Shown here in pieces: positions 9,128 through 17,982 of a DNA stretch of 64,000 nt. The notes under the pieces are model-generated. The model saw only the letters and a program-made list of their open reading frames with translations. It searched no databases and had not been told where the DNA came from. The DNA lies in NCBI GenBank assembly GCA_020638955.1, contig JACKHO010000005.1:372001-436000 (forward strand), given 5' to 3'. Source of the stretch: Planctomycetaceae bacterium. Its GTDB lineage: Bacteria; Planctomycetota; Planctomycetia; Planctomycetales; Planctomycetaceae. The first letter of the stretch is position 1; each line of letters opens with the position of its first letter. A program made the translations under genes and the position numbers.

Positions 9128-9145
9128 GCTGGGACGAGTCCCAGC
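9128..9145. repeat. Tight hairpin GCTGGGAC-GA-GTCCCAGC
   Basis: An 8-bp perfect stem with a 2-nt loop lies 10 bp beyond the stop of the minus-strand FG-GAP gene, so it could end that transcript, but no T-tract follows. The core recurs in another inverted repeat at 41331-41363. Confidence 0.5.
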
Positions 9146-9155
9146 CTACGGATTG

Positions 9156-10325
9156 TTATTTGGGATTCTCGTACCAAATCACACCCAAGTTGTCGCGCTC
9201 TTCGCAGGTGACGACGTCGAGGTCGCCGTCGGTGTCGAGGTCGAGGAGTTGGATGAGGTCGAATTTGACTCCTTCCTGCGCACCACTGATGGGATGAAAT
9301 TTCCAGATTGGATTGTCGATACCATTGACCGCTTTCAACCAGCCGGCGCCGTGCTTTCGCTCGCTGTGCTCGCAGGTGAAGACGATGTCGTTTTGACCGT
9401 CACCGTCGATATCACCAATGGCCACTCCTTTGCCGCTGCCCGTGTTGGCAGGCATGTTGATTTCGTGCGGTCGCCATTTCAGTCCACTGTTATCGATTCG
9501 CTCGAACCACTGGATGCCAGCTCCTTTGACGGCACAGGCGAGGTCGGTTGTGCCGTCGTGGTTGATATCGCCCTTTGACAGAAACATTACTTCCAGATCG
9601 GTGCCGCCGACGGTGTGTTTGATCCACTCTCCCTTGGTGCTCTCAGGATGCTCGAGCCAGTGAATGCCGCGGTGATTTCCCTTTCGATCTGAGAACAGAA
9701 TGTCGAGGCGTCCGTCACCATTCATGTCGATGGCTTCGATGGACATCACCCAGCCAACGGGGGAGAGCGTGTGCCACTTTGATTGTTCCCAGTTGGTTCC
9801 TTCAAACCAGCCGAGTTCGGCGCCGGTTCCTTTTGCTCCGGCCACGATGTCGATCTTTCCGTCGTCATTCACGTCCATGGGGACGGCGAACATCCACATC
9901 GCTTTGTTTTGCAGACTCGGAACTGCGGACGTGGACCATTCGCCGGTCACGTCGTTTCGCTGGTGGAGATAAATGCTGCGGTTCTTTCCCTCGCAGCAGC
10001 TCAGTACTTCCAGTTGGCCGTCGCCGTTGATGTCGACGAACACAGCATCTTCGGGTGATTTCACATTGCCGACGACAGTTTTTGGCCACAGCTGTTTGAC
10101 GGCATTCTGGCCGGGGTGAACGTAAAACGCCACCTGGCCACCTTCTTCCCAGCCGGTAACCAAGTCGGGGCGGCCGTCGCCATTGAAGTCGGCTACGCGA
10201 ACACCATCTGCCCCACGTGACGTGTTGTCGATGGTCCAGCGTTTCCAGCCCTCCTGTGCCGACAGCGGAGCAGCCAGCGACCACACGCAAAGGAGTAAGC
10301 ATCCTGTTGTCGATGTGGTACGCAT
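9156..10325 (-). CDS. Secreted FG-GAP/VCBS-repeat protein
   Basis: A 389-residue protein with a signal peptide (MRTTSTTGCLLLCVWSLAAPLSAQ). It carries repeated calcium-binding-like FG-GAP motifs: DFNGDGRPDLVTG, DINGDGQLEVLSC, DVNDDGKIDIVAG, DMNGDGRLDILFS, DINHDGTTDLACA, DIDGDGQNDIVFT and DLDTDGDLDVVTC. This makes a seven-bladed integrin-alpha-like propeller, probably Ca2+-stabilised and extracytoplasmic. Its start is 18 bp after the stop of the SNF2 helicase gene on the same strand, so cotranscription is likely though the functions look unrelated. Function unknown. Confidence 0.85.
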   Translation of the reverse strand: MRTTSTTGCLLLCVWSLAAPLSAQEGWKRWTIDNTSRGADGVRVADFNGDGRPDLVTGWEEGGQVAFYVHPGQNAVKQLWPKTVVGNVKSPEDAVFVDINGDGQLEVLSCCEGKNRSIYLHQRNDVTGEWSTSAVPSLQNKAMWMFAVPMDVNDDGKIDIVAGAKGTGAELGWFEGTNWEQSKWHTLSPVGWVMSIEAIDMNGDGRLDILFSDRKGNHRGIHWLEHPESTKGEWIKHTVGGTDLEVMFLSKGDINHDGTTDLACAVKGAGIQWFERIDNSGLKWRPHEINMPANTGSGKGVAIGDIDGDGQNDIVFTCEHSERKHGAGWLKAVNGIDNPIWKFHPISGAQEGVKFDLIQLLDLDTDGDLDVVTCEERDNLGVIWYENPK

Positions 10326-10343
10326 GCGGCTTCTTGCAGTGAG

Positions 10344-13300
10344 TTATGACAGGAGCAACTCCAGGTCTTCGGCGGTCAAATCCTGAAGCGGCGAACCATC
10401 GGCCTCGAGGATGGCGTCGGCCAGTTCCCGCTTCTTCTGCTGGAGTTCGAGGATTTTCTCTTCGACAGAGTCGCGGCAAATGAGTCGGTAGGCAAAGACG
10501 CTCTTCGTTTGTCCCACGCGGTGTGCGCGGTCGATAGCCTGAGCTTCGACGGCCGGGTTCCACCAGGGGTCGAGCAGGAAGACGTATTCGGCCGCCGTGA
10601 GGTTGAGTCCCAGTCCCCCCGCCTTGAGGCTGATGAGGAACACTTTGACATCGGGGTCGGTCTGGAATTCCTGCACCACCTCTTTGCGATTACGCGTCTG
10701 ACCGTCGAGATAGGCATAGCGAACACCGCGAGCGTCGAGGTGTTGTTTCACAATCGACAGCATGCTGGTGAACTGCGAGAAGACGAGTGACTTGTGGCCT
10801 TCTTCAATCAGCTCTTCAATATGCGGACACAAAACATCCAGCTTCGCGTAGGCGTCATCGGCGGAGCCGCGGTCCAGGAGTGCCGGGTGACAGGCGGCCT
10901 GACGCAGTCGCAGCAGCGCTTCGAGCACGTGCATTTTCGACTTGCCCATGCCTTGTTCGCGCACCATGCCGAGCAGCGACTGCCGGTAGTAGTCTCGCAA
11001 TTCGAGGTACAGCTCGCGTTGGCGTGTTCCCATTTCGCAGTAAATGGTTTCTTCGACCTTGTCCGGCAGGTCCTGAGCCACCTGACCTTTGGTACGGCGA
11101 AGCACAAAGGGACGCACACCTTGAGCAATGACGCGGCGCGAATCTTCGTCGCGACCGTCGGAGGCGTGCATTTTGAAGACCGAGCTGCGTCCCAGCATGC
11201 CGGGATTGAGGAACTCGAAAATCGACCACAAATCGCCGAGATGGTTTTCGATGGGCGTACCCGACAACGCCAGGCGGTGCCGAGCCCGCAACAATCGCGA
11301 GGCCTTGGCGGCCTGCGAGGCGGCGTTCTTAATGGTCTGTGCTTCGTCGAGCACGGCGTAGTCGAAATCGACGTCTTTCAGTTCGTTGATATCCCGCCGC
11401 AATGTGCCGTAAGTGGTCAGGATGACGTCGGTCGTTGGAATTTCGTCCCGCACGTTGGTGCGCTCGGGGCCTGTGTATTCCATGTACGTCAACTCGGGTG
11501 TGAACCGCTTCAGTTCGTTCACCCAGTTAAACATCAGCGATTTCGGCACCACGATAATCGAGGGGCGATGAATATCGACGGTTCGTTTGCGTTCCTGCAG
11601 CAGGGCCAACATTTGAATGGTCTTACCAAGACCCATGTCGTCCGCGAGGCAACCGCCAAAGCTAAATTCCTGGAGGAACTTTAGCCAGCCCAGACCAGCT
11701 CGCTGGTACGACCGCAGCGCACCCTGGAAGCCTTCGGGTTCCTTCGACTCTGCGACGCCGTCAAACGAGGCGAGTCGCTCACGAATTTCGACGTAACGGT
11801 CATCGACTTCGACGAATTCTTGTGTCGCCAGGAGTGCATCGATGAGGCCCAGCTGCGATGTCGAGAAGCGAATGCCGCCTCCTTCCGACACTCCCAGCCC
11901 CGCCAGAATGCCGTACTGTTTCAACCACTCTTCTGGCAGAATTCCGAGGGAGCCGTCATCGAGTCGGATGGTTTGATCACCACGGTTCAGTGCCGCGAGC
12001 AACTCGGGCAAATTGATTTTGGCATCACCAAAATCGATGTTGGCATTGAGCTCAAACCAGTCGATGTCTGACTTGACGCTGAACTTGAGCGTCGACGGTT
12101 GCCGCACCTGCTTTCCGTCGGCCTGGACTTGCCATCCTTTGTCGACGAGGACGCGGACGGCCCGGGCGAGTTCCGTGACGGGAATGTCGACGTCAAACGA
12201 TGTCTGGCGATGATCCACCAGTTTGCGAAAACCGAGTGCCTGCAGGGTGCCCCAGAATTCGGCCTCGCGGTCACGGTCGCGGAGCAGGCAACGACCTTCG
12301 CTGCGCTGCACAATGGCCCACTGCATGTTGCTGGCGCGAACGAGTGTGCCGATATAGTCGAACTGCAGGTTTCCCTGAATCCGTTCCTGCCGCCAGCCAC
12401 GACTGCGCGGAGAACGCATGGTGAGAACTGGCTTCGGTTCCGGCTTCACTTCTTCCAGTCGCAATTCCGGCGGCAAATCGAGCTGCGGGAGCGTGGGCAT
12501 ATCGAGAAGTTGATCGACCAGCTCTTTTTCTTCTCCGGGAGGCGCCGTCAAACGTTGTTCGCCGGTGACCAGGTCGACCCAGTCGAAGGCTCCGAAGTCA
12601 TCGAGTCGCGCAATCGATTGACCGAGCAACACGAGTCCGCCGGGCAGCAGAAGCTGGCACTGATTCAGCGGCAGCGTCTCTCCTTCGCGGCAGACCTCAC
12701 CAACGAGCGTCCAGTCCTCGTCTTCAGCGGGACGTTCTAACCGTAGAGCGAGTTTCCAGGCAGAACCGTCATCCCAGGTGAGAGGCGTGAATTCTGACTC
12801 AGAATCGCCGAGGTAGCGCAGGTGACCGGTCTGCGCCATGAGCGGCAGCAGCAACGTGCAGAGTTCATGCGAGACGCGATAGCGGTAGACCGACGACTGA
12901 AATTCCGCCTGCTGTGCGAGCCAGCCAGAACGTTCGGGGGTTCCACCGCACAAGAACGACAGAATGCGGCGGTCGTCTTCGTGGGCAATTTCATCGAGCC
13001 GATCGGGCCGCAATTTCAGTGGTTTCAGTTTTCCCCACTGACCGTTGCTGCGTCGCTGACGCTGTGAGGTTTCCACGACGAGTTGTTTCGCCGCACGGCT
13101 TTCTTTGACGTCAATTTCGTAGAAGATTTCCGTTTCACGAGCTTCTTGAGTTTTCGCAGTACGGGGGGCCTGCGGCATGCGGACACGAACGTCCTGCAGT
13201 TGCGATTCCCACGCTCGCAGCGTTCGCTGTTGTGTCTCCTGTGCGACCTGACGTGAGACAGCGGGCTGATACGCCTCGCCCTCAAAATCTTCCTCGTCCC

Positions 13301-13649
13301 ACGACGAGAAATCCATGGGCTGGTAAGTCTCGGCAACAAACGGAGGAATGGCCCCGGCCTTGGCGGTGCCGGACAAATAGTTGCCGGCGTCGGTCGCGAG
13401 AATTGTGGCCCACAGGTGCTTGCAGGCGGGATCGCGCGTTTGGCCTTCGCCGACGCAGCTGCAAAACATGCGAAGTTCGCCATCCTGGCGACTCAAATGT
13501 GTTTGAAACTCGACACCGTCTCGAACGGCACCGTGCAGATCATCTGGCGTAACCCGAGCTATGGAAACACGTTCAGCCTGCAAATAGGCCTGACCGCGAA
13601 ACCGGACATCACCGCGAAACTTACTTTCCAACAACCGGGCCAGCGACAC
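10344..13649 (-). CDS. SNF2-family DEAD/DEAH helicase with N-terminal SWIM zinc finger
   Basis: A 1101-residue cytoplasmic ATP-dependent DNA translocase of the bacterial SNF2/RapA-like group. The SWIM finger reads FCSCVGEGQTRDPACKH near residue 65. The helicase core follows in the second half: Walker A DDMGLGKTIQM, Walker B box VLDEAQTIKN, SGTPIENHLGDLWSIF (motif III), and motif VI QAIDRAHRVGQT. The start was set at GTG 13649 because GGGAGG precedes it at ideal distance and the protein then begins MSLARLLESKFRG; the longer frame to 13751 has atypical sequence. Bacterial SWIM-SNF2 proteins are widespread; targets are unknown. Confidence 0.92.
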   Translation of the reverse strand: MSLARLLESKFRGDVRFRGQAYLQAERVSIARVTPDDLHGAVRDGVEFQTHLSRQDGELRMFCSCVGEGQTRDPACKHLWATILATDAGNYLSGTAKAGAIPPFVAETYQPMDFSSWDEEDFEGEAYQPAVSRQVAQETQQRTLRAWESQLQDVRVRMPQAPRTAKTQEARETEIFYEIDVKESRAAKQLVVETSQRQRRSNGQWGKLKPLKLRPDRLDEIAHEDDRRILSFLCGGTPERSGWLAQQAEFQSSVYRYRVSHELCTLLLPLMAQTGHLRYLGDSESEFTPLTWDDGSAWKLALRLERPAEDEDWTLVGEVCREGETLPLNQCQLLLPGGLVLLGQSIARLDDFGAFDWVDLVTGEQRLTAPPGEEKELVDQLLDMPTLPQLDLPPELRLEEVKPEPKPVLTMRSPRSRGWRQERIQGNLQFDYIGTLVRASNMQWAIVQRSEGRCLLRDRDREAEFWGTLQALGFRKLVDHRQTSFDVDIPVTELARAVRVLVDKGWQVQADGKQVRQPSTLKFSVKSDIDWFELNANIDFGDAKINLPELLAALNRGDQTIRLDDGSLGILPEEWLKQYGILAGLGVSEGGGIRFSTSQLGLIDALLATQEFVEVDDRYVEIRERLASFDGVAESKEPEGFQGALRSYQRAGLGWLKFLQEFSFGGCLADDMGLGKTIQMLALLQERKRTVDIHRPSIIVVPKSLMFNWVNELKRFTPELTYMEYTGPERTNVRDEIPTTDVILTTYGTLRRDINELKDVDFDYAVLDEAQTIKNAASQAAKASRLLRARHRLALSGTPIENHLGDLWSIFEFLNPGMLGRSSVFKMHASDGRDEDSRRVIAQGVRPFVLRRTKGQVAQDLPDKVEETIYCEMGTRQRELYLELRDYYRQSLLGMVREQGMGKSKMHVLEALLRLRQAACHPALLDRGSADDAYAKLDVLCPHIEELIEEGHKSLVFSQFTSMLSIVKQHLDARGVRYAYLDGQTRNRKEVVQEFQTDPDVKVFLISLKAGGLGLNLTAAEYVFLLDPWWNPAVEAQAIDRAHRVGQTKSVFAYRLICRDSVEEKILELQQKKRELADAILEADGSPLQDLTAEDLELLLS

Positions 13650-14251
13650 AAATGCCTCCCTGCGAATCCCCTGATGTGACACCGAAAAGGCGACTCGGGG
13701 CCAATGATTTTTCCATCGAATGCACACAAAACGTCTTGGGTGCAGTGCCAAATTGGGCGTTCTACGACCGAAATTCAGCGCATCTCCGCAGGCTAGTCAA
13801 AGTTGGCTACTTCTGGCCAGTGTGGAACCGTGGATTTCACAAGGGAGTTAGATTTCAATTGGAGTTGCGTGTTCAGTTGTGGGAGCGGCTCGGGCGATAA
13901 AGAAGGAAGAAACCTCAAGGTTTATCGGCATTTCGGCAGAATTTGCGCGTGAGTCGCTCTTTCTTGCTGATTTCCCCGAGTCACGTTGACGCACATCCCC
14001 TCAGAACTAAACTGCCGCGCGGACAGGTCATGGAAAAGGATGTCCTCTCCTGTCCCCTTCATACAAAGCCCTTCAAAACGCCTCGGTACGGTGAGCAAAT
14101 TTCTGGCCCACCTGTGAGGTTCCTCAATTTTCAACATTCGAAAACCCCCTGCGGATTCGGCCAAGCCCAATCCGTCAGACGACCTTCCTCTCGGCCGAGG
14201 AGGGATCGTGGTTGGTAAACCCTCGGCCGGATATTCGAGAAAGGATGATCG
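13650..14251. other. Intergenic region, no gene seen
   Basis: About 600 bases between the divergent helicase and the small secreted-protein gene. Frames here are shadows or composition noise. A perfect palindrome CTCGGCCGAG lies at 14190-14199, and CTCGGCCG recurs at 14222-14229, 22 bp before the next start codon. They could be operator-like sites, but this is only a sequence observation. Confidence 0.4.
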
Positions 14252-14800
14252 ATGAAAATGCTCCGACGAGCAGCACAGGCCGCGGTCGTAATGGCCTGCT
14301 GCGGACTTTTGGTACCCGGTGGTCTCTCCGCCGCAACTCCTCAAGTGGCCTCTCCAAATCGTGACGTCACGCTGACCTCCACCGGTTCACTCCGTGGAAG
14401 CGTTGTTAACGGCGAAGGTCACGCAGTCGATGGTGCTACGGTTTTGCTGCACCAGAATGGCAAGGAAGTCGCCCGTACCGTCACGCGTGTTGATGGCAGC
14501 TTTGAAGTTGTCGGCCTGCGTAACGGTGTGTACGAACTCGCCGCTGGTACTCAGGTGACTCCAGTTCGCCTCTGGTCAGCCGAAGTTGCCCCTCCAGCTT
14601 CACGTGATCAAGCTGTCCTCGTTGTCGGCGGTAACGTCGTCCGTGGTCAGGACATGGGAATTCCATTCGCTCCAGGCGGACTGGACCTCATTACCCTCTG
14701 GACCCTCGGTGCCAGCACCGGTGCTCTGGTTCTGACAGCCGTCAACCAGGCCGATATCAACGATATTCAGGACAAACTGAACAAGCACATTAGCCCATAA
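14252..14800 (+). CDS. Secreted carboxypeptidase-regulatory-like (CarboxypepD_reg) protein
   Basis: A 182-residue protein with a signal peptide (MKMLRRAAQAAVVMACCGLL...) and one Cna-B/CarboxypepD_reg-like beta-sandwich at about residues 45-105 (GSLRGSVVNGEGHAVDGATV, then TVTRVDGSFEVVGLRNG). The C-terminus has a hydrophobic stretch (LDLITLWTLGASTGALVLTAV) that may anchor it, ending in a hydrophilic tail. Such proteins are common planctomycete surface or periplasmic proteins of unknown role. An AAAGGA sequence precedes the ATG. A strong hairpin terminator follows at 14851. Confidence 0.75.
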   Translation: MKMLRRAAQAAVVMACCGLLVPGGLSAATPQVASPNRDVTLTSTGSLRGSVVNGEGHAVDGATVLLHQNGKEVARTVTRVDGSFEVVGLRNGVYELAAGTQVTPVRLWSAEVAPPASRDQAVLVVGGNVVRGQDMGIPFAPGGLDLITLWTLGASTGALVLTAVNQADINDIQDKLNKHISP

Positions 14801-14850
14801 GTGTCACCCGACGGCTGCGAGGGAATTGCCGTCAAATGACACAAGTCGAC

Positions 14851-14885
14851 AAGGCCCTGACCAACGCAAGTTGGTTGGGGCCTTT
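14851..14885. terminator. Bidirectional intrinsic-type terminator hairpin
   Basis: A 15-bp stem (two G-U pairs) with a GCAA tetraloop: AAGGCCCTGACCAAC (14851-14865) with GTTGGTTGGGGCCTT (14870-14884). It lies 50 bp after the plus-strand gene ending at 14800 and 37 bp after the minus-strand phosphatase stop at 14922, so it can serve both. The T-run is short. Confidence 0.7.
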
Positions 14886-14921
14886 CGTCGTTTGAGCCTG
14901 CACACAACGTCACAAGGCAAC

Positions 14922-15992
14922 TCAGTTGCGAATTTGCAATTCGCTCAGACGTACACGGTGTTGCATGACAACCTCGCCGTTGATGTCTCGCACCTGGGCC
15001 CGGACGGTGGGGTCGGATTCGGTCCAGTCGATGAGGATGGTGCCGAAGTTTTCGTGGACGTACTTGGTGCTCAGCCGGTGCAGGTTTGTTTCGGTGTGCC
15101 ACTTGCCGGGTGAGTTCAGGCTGCTGGAGGTGACGTCGATAATTTGGTAGCCAAGTCCGCTGTCCTGGCCGGAGATTTCGGCGGAGTGGCGGTCGCCGCT
15201 AATGAATAGGACGCCGTTGGCCCGTGTTTGTTTAATCAAATCGAGCAGCCGTTGGCGTTCGGCGGGAAACAATCCCCAACCTTCCCAGCGGTGCCCATCG
15301 GACAGGAACTGGATGCTGGACGCGATAATTCGCAACTGTGCTGGCTTCTTCAATTCTTCTTCGAGCCACTTCCATTGCGTCTCGCCGAGCATGACCACAT
15401 CGGGGCCGGAGTTTGTGGCGTAGGGACCGCGGTCCCCTTCACCGAGTTCGTATTCGGTTGTCCGTTTCGTTAGCGGGCTGCGGAAGTAGCGCGTATCGAG
15501 CAGAATAATTTGCACCTGCTTGCCGGGAGGTCCATAGGTCCGTGAACCATACAGCCCCTCGCGCGTGCGGCGTGGCGAGTCGACCGCTTCCTCGAAGAAA
15601 TCGAGAAACACCTGCTGCGATTCACGTTTCATACGGTATTCGCGACCGCCGTCGTTCAAGCCGTAGTCGTGGTCATCCCACACGGCGTAGACGGGGCACT
15701 GTTGCTTGAGTCGCTGATATCCCGGTTGAGCGCCGAGTTGAGCCCACTTCTGTTTGAGGACATTCATGTCCTCGCTGTCACCGTAAATGTTGTCGCCAAT
15801 GAACAGAAAGATTTCCGGCTTAGTGGCGATAACGGAATCCCAAATGGGCTGCGGCTGATCCTGCTTCGCGCACGATCCGAATGCGATACGCGAAAGTGGC
15901 TCTGGCGTTACCTGCGCCAGGGCACTGGAACAGCAGGCCGCCATTATCAACGCAAACGTTGTCGCACAGCGCCGGAATTGGCCGAGGCTCAT
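14922..15992 (-). CDS. PhoD-like secreted metallophosphatase
   Basis: A 356-residue protein with a signal peptide (MSLGQFRRCATTFALIMAAC...). The metallophosphoesterase motifs of the alkaline phosphatase D group are all visible: FGSCAKQDQPQPIWD, GDNIYGD, VWDDHDYGLNDGG and SGDRHSAEISG. It likely hydrolyses phosphomono- or diesters in the periplasm using metal ions such as Fe3+/Ca2+ (known for the family). ATG 15992 overlaps the thyX stop in an ATGA arrangement, so the two are translationally coupled in one operon. Confidence 0.88.
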   Translation of the reverse strand: MSLGQFRRCATTFALIMAACCSSALAQVTPEPLSRIAFGSCAKQDQPQPIWDSVIATKPEIFLFIGDNIYGDSEDMNVLKQKWAQLGAQPGYQRLKQQCPVYAVWDDHDYGLNDGGREYRMKRESQQVFLDFFEEAVDSPRRTREGLYGSRTYGPPGKQVQIILLDTRYFRSPLTKRTTEYELGEGDRGPYATNSGPDVVMLGETQWKWLEEELKKPAQLRIIASSIQFLSDGHRWEGWGLFPAERQRLLDLIKQTRANGVLFISGDRHSAEISGQDSGLGYQIIDVTSSSLNSPGKWHTETNLHRLSTKYVHENFGTILIDWTESDPTVRAQVRDINGEVVMQHRVRLSELQIRN

Positions 15993-16903
15993 TCGGCTTC
16001 CCCTGCAACCATACCGAGGCGACGCAGTTTCGACAGGCATTCGTCGCGTTCGCGGCAGCGGTTCAGTTCCTTCCAGTCGGGATGCTGGTGTTCCAGGAAG
16101 AACGCTTCGGAATATGGTGGCAGCACCGAGGCTGCGGCTGCGCCGACTTGCAGGGCCTGAATGGTTTCAATGTCGAGTCGTGTCAGGAACGCGGCCTTGC
16201 GACGGTAGTCGTTGAACGCTTCCCACACGGTGGGGAACAGCTTTTCAACAATTTGCTCACCAATGGTGGTGGCGTATTGCCGAATTTCCCATTGGGCGTG
16301 TGCATCCATCCGCAGTGCGAGAAAGTGCAGCAGGTTGTGGAGGTCGATTTTCCAGTACGCTTCGGTATAGGTGCATAGGGGCAAGTCCTTACGGGCTTGC
16401 TCGCGAGCAACTCCGGCATCGAGTCGAGCCTGATACAATGCTCGGGCGGAATCCTGGAATGCCCGCTCCGACTCGGTGAACTCAGCACCAGCTTCTGTAG
16501 GAAGTGCATCACCGCTTCCCTGGCGATTCGTCTCTGCCTGCGAGCGCCACTCGTCAGTCGGTGTGGTCTGGGCGGAATCGATCGCGACTGAGTAACGCGT
16601 GCTGTACTCGTTGACATTCGCGGTGCGATGGCGAATCCACTGCCGCCAGCAATCCATGGGGACGCGAACCAGGAATTTCACTTCCGCCATTTCGAACGGG
16701 GTCGTGTGTCGATGGCGGAGCAAATAGCGGATGAGGGACCGATCGTCCGAAACTTTCTTCGTTCCGGCTCCATAACTGACGCGGGCAGCCTGGACGACGG
16801 AGGAATCATCTCCCATGCAGTCGACCAGGCAGACGAATCCATCGTCCAGCACGGGGAATTTCTTCCAACGGAGTTCCTCGACCGATTGTTTGTTCGACGG
16901 CAT
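15989..16903 (-). CDS. thyX: FAD-dependent thymidylate synthase ThyX
   Basis: A 304-residue flavin-dependent thymidylate synthase, which makes dTMP from dUMP using methylenetetrahydrofolate and NADPH. The family signature reads RHRTANVNEYSTRYS near residue 94, the RHRxxxxNExSxR motif that binds FAD and dUMP, with N where S is common. Other features fit: RYLLRHRHTTPFEMAEVKF before it and WKIDLHNLLHFLALR in the C-terminal half. It is longer than the usual 220-250 residues, with extra N- and C-terminal segments. Its 3' end overlaps the PhoD-like gene by 4 bp. No clear Shine-Dalgarno sequence was seen. Confidence 0.95.
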   Translation of the reverse strand: MPSNKQSVEELRWKKFPVLDDGFVCLVDCMGDDSSVVQAARVSYGAGTKKVSDDRSLIRYLLRHRHTTPFEMAEVKFLVRVPMDCWRQWIRHRTANVNEYSTRYSVAIDSAQTTPTDEWRSQAETNRQGSGDALPTEAGAEFTESERAFQDSARALYQARLDAGVAREQARKDLPLCTYTEAYWKIDLHNLLHFLALRMDAHAQWEIRQYATTIGEQIVEKLFPTVWEAFNDYRRKAAFLTRLDIETIQALQVGAAAASVLPPYSEAFFLEHQHPDWKELNRCRERDECLSKLRRLGMVAGEAE

Positions 16904-16995
16904 GATTTGAAGGTGTTTTCTGGTATGTTGTCGTAAATTAACACTCCCCGTCCGGCCACGGCACGCGCCATGACGAATTGCGGGGAGGTGGGATT

Positions 16996-17076
16996 ATGAA
17001 GGCAAAAACTCGATATGTCGAATCATCAGTTGACTTTGAGAGTTTCGCCGGGGAGTTGCAATCGCCCGCGACTTGA
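16996..17076 (+). CDS. Possible 26-residue leader peptide upstream of bL28
   Basis: A short frame begins at ATG 16996 and stops at 17074-17076. GGGGAGGTGGGATT directly precedes the ATG, one of the better ribosome binding sites in the window. The product begins MKAKTRYVESS and is mostly hydrophilic. It sits 84 bp before the ribosomal protein gene rpmB on the same strand, so it may be a leader peptide or a small protein. No family is recognised. Confidence 0.3.
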   Translation: MKAKTRYVESSVDFESFAGELQSPAT

Positions 17077-17159
17077 ACTACGCTCCGTGGCTTGAGCGGT
17101 CTTCTGGGCGGACCCACAAGGGACAATGCAAGGTCCGCAAATCGTCTGAAGGTATTGAA

Positions 17160-17459
17160 ATGAGTACACTTAAGAAGAATAAGCGCGCCAAACTGGCGAA
17201 GAAATTTGAGTTGTACGGAGAGAACAAGCCAGCGTTCGGCAATAGCCTTTGCCAACGCGGTAAGCCCAAGTATTTGGGTGGTAACGGCCGTAAAACTACC
17301 GGAATTACCCGTCGCAAGTTCAAAAAGAACCTGCAGTCGGTACGTGTAATGGAAGACGGACAAGTGGTGCGTCGTCGCGTTCCTGTGAGCCTCCTGCGTT
17401 CGGGAATGATCGAAAAACGCGTCATCCGTAAGCCATTTACTACGGAAGAAACGACGTAG
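17160..17459 (+). CDS. rpmB: 50S ribosomal protein bL28 (atypical)
   Basis: A 99-residue basic protein. The conserved bL28 core is visible in KFKKNLQSVRV followed by PVSLLRSGMIEK, matching the usual FLPNLQ..VR and LRSG elements. The N-terminal part differs from the standard VTGKxxxxGNNVSH motif: a basic lead (MSTLKKNKRAKLAKKFELYG) precedes GNSLCQRGKPKY, with only one cysteine. The start at 17160 follows GAAGG. A clear terminator ends the gene. The bL28 assignment is family inference from the C-terminal half. Confidence 0.75.
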   Translation: MSTLKKNKRAKLAKKFELYGENKPAFGNSLCQRGKPKYLGGNGRKTTGITRRKFKKNLQSVRVMEDGQVVRRRVPVSLLRSGMIEKRVIRKPFTTEETT

Positions 17460-17482
17460 TTGAACGGATTTGGCAAACTCTA

Positions 17483-17518
17483 ACCGTGCTGCAAAATATC
17501 TTTGTGGCACGGTTTTTT
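17483..17518 (+). terminator. Rho-independent terminator of rpmB
   Basis: ACCGTGC (17483-17489) pairs with GCACGGT (17507-17513) and is followed by TTTTT, with an inner CAAA/TTTG pair. It lies 24 bp after the rpmB stop. Confidence 0.8.
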
Positions 17519-17693
17519 GCTGTCCGGTGCAGTCTGAAACAATCCAGGGTCGAGATTTTCGGTCGATCCTTTTGTTTCGGCTCCATTCGGACGGTACAAT
17601 TGAGCAGGTCACGCAACTGACGTAGAAAGAGGACTGCCTCTGCGATGGTTCACATCTCGGAGAACAGTTTCATTGATAGGGGAAAGTGCAGCG

Positions 17694-17873
17694 ATGTTTA
17701 CACCTGGTATTACGCAACTCGTAGTCGTTCTCCTCATTGGATTGCTCTTCTTTGGCAATCGTCTTCCCGGAACCATGCGTTCGATCGGACAGTCCCTGAA
17801 GGAATTCAAGAAGGGAATGAAAGAAGGCGAAGAAGAGGATGATGACGACAACAAGAAAGAGTCAGACGCTTAA
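17694..17873 (+). CDS. tatA: Sec-independent translocase subunit TatA/E
   Basis: A 59-residue protein of the TatA/TatE type. The single N-terminal membrane helix (ITQLVVVLLIGLLFFGNRLPG) ends in the invariant FG-x-LP motif, followed by the amphipathic helix (GTMRSIGQSLKEFKKGMKEG) and a very acidic tail. It forms the pore of the twin-arginine translocase. ATG 17694 is preceded by GGGGAAAG; the TTG at 17673 is in frame but weak. No tatB or tatC was found nearby. Export clients in this window include the Tat-type proteins at 60800 and 50020. Confidence 0.92.
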   Translation: MFTPGITQLVVVLLIGLLFFGNRLPGTMRSIGQSLKEFKKGMKEGEEEDDDDNKKESDA

Positions 17874-17982
17874 TTCGTGGGCGTGACTACGTCGCTGTTC
17901 GCGGGCTGATCTAATTCGCACGTCCGTCATTGGGTGAAATCAAAATGAGCGGGCGGCCCTCCTTTTCAGGAGGAGGAAAACC

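Larger units (their letters stand above)
8425..9155. other. Gene-free repeat-rich intergenic region
   Basis: About 730 bases without a supportable gene. Reading frames here (for example 8440-8637 and 8555-8857 on the minus strand, 8691-9089 on plus) have unnatural composition and no family resemblance. Instead the stretch holds a nested hairpin (8673-8745), a short tandem repeat (8824-8853), an imperfect palindrome (8925-9003) and a tight hairpin (9128-9145), each listed separately. Confidence 0.6.

Noticed and set aside
10794..11684. Plus-strand frame of 296 codons inside the SNF2 helicase
   Set aside because: Antisense to the conserved helicase motifs; no independent support.
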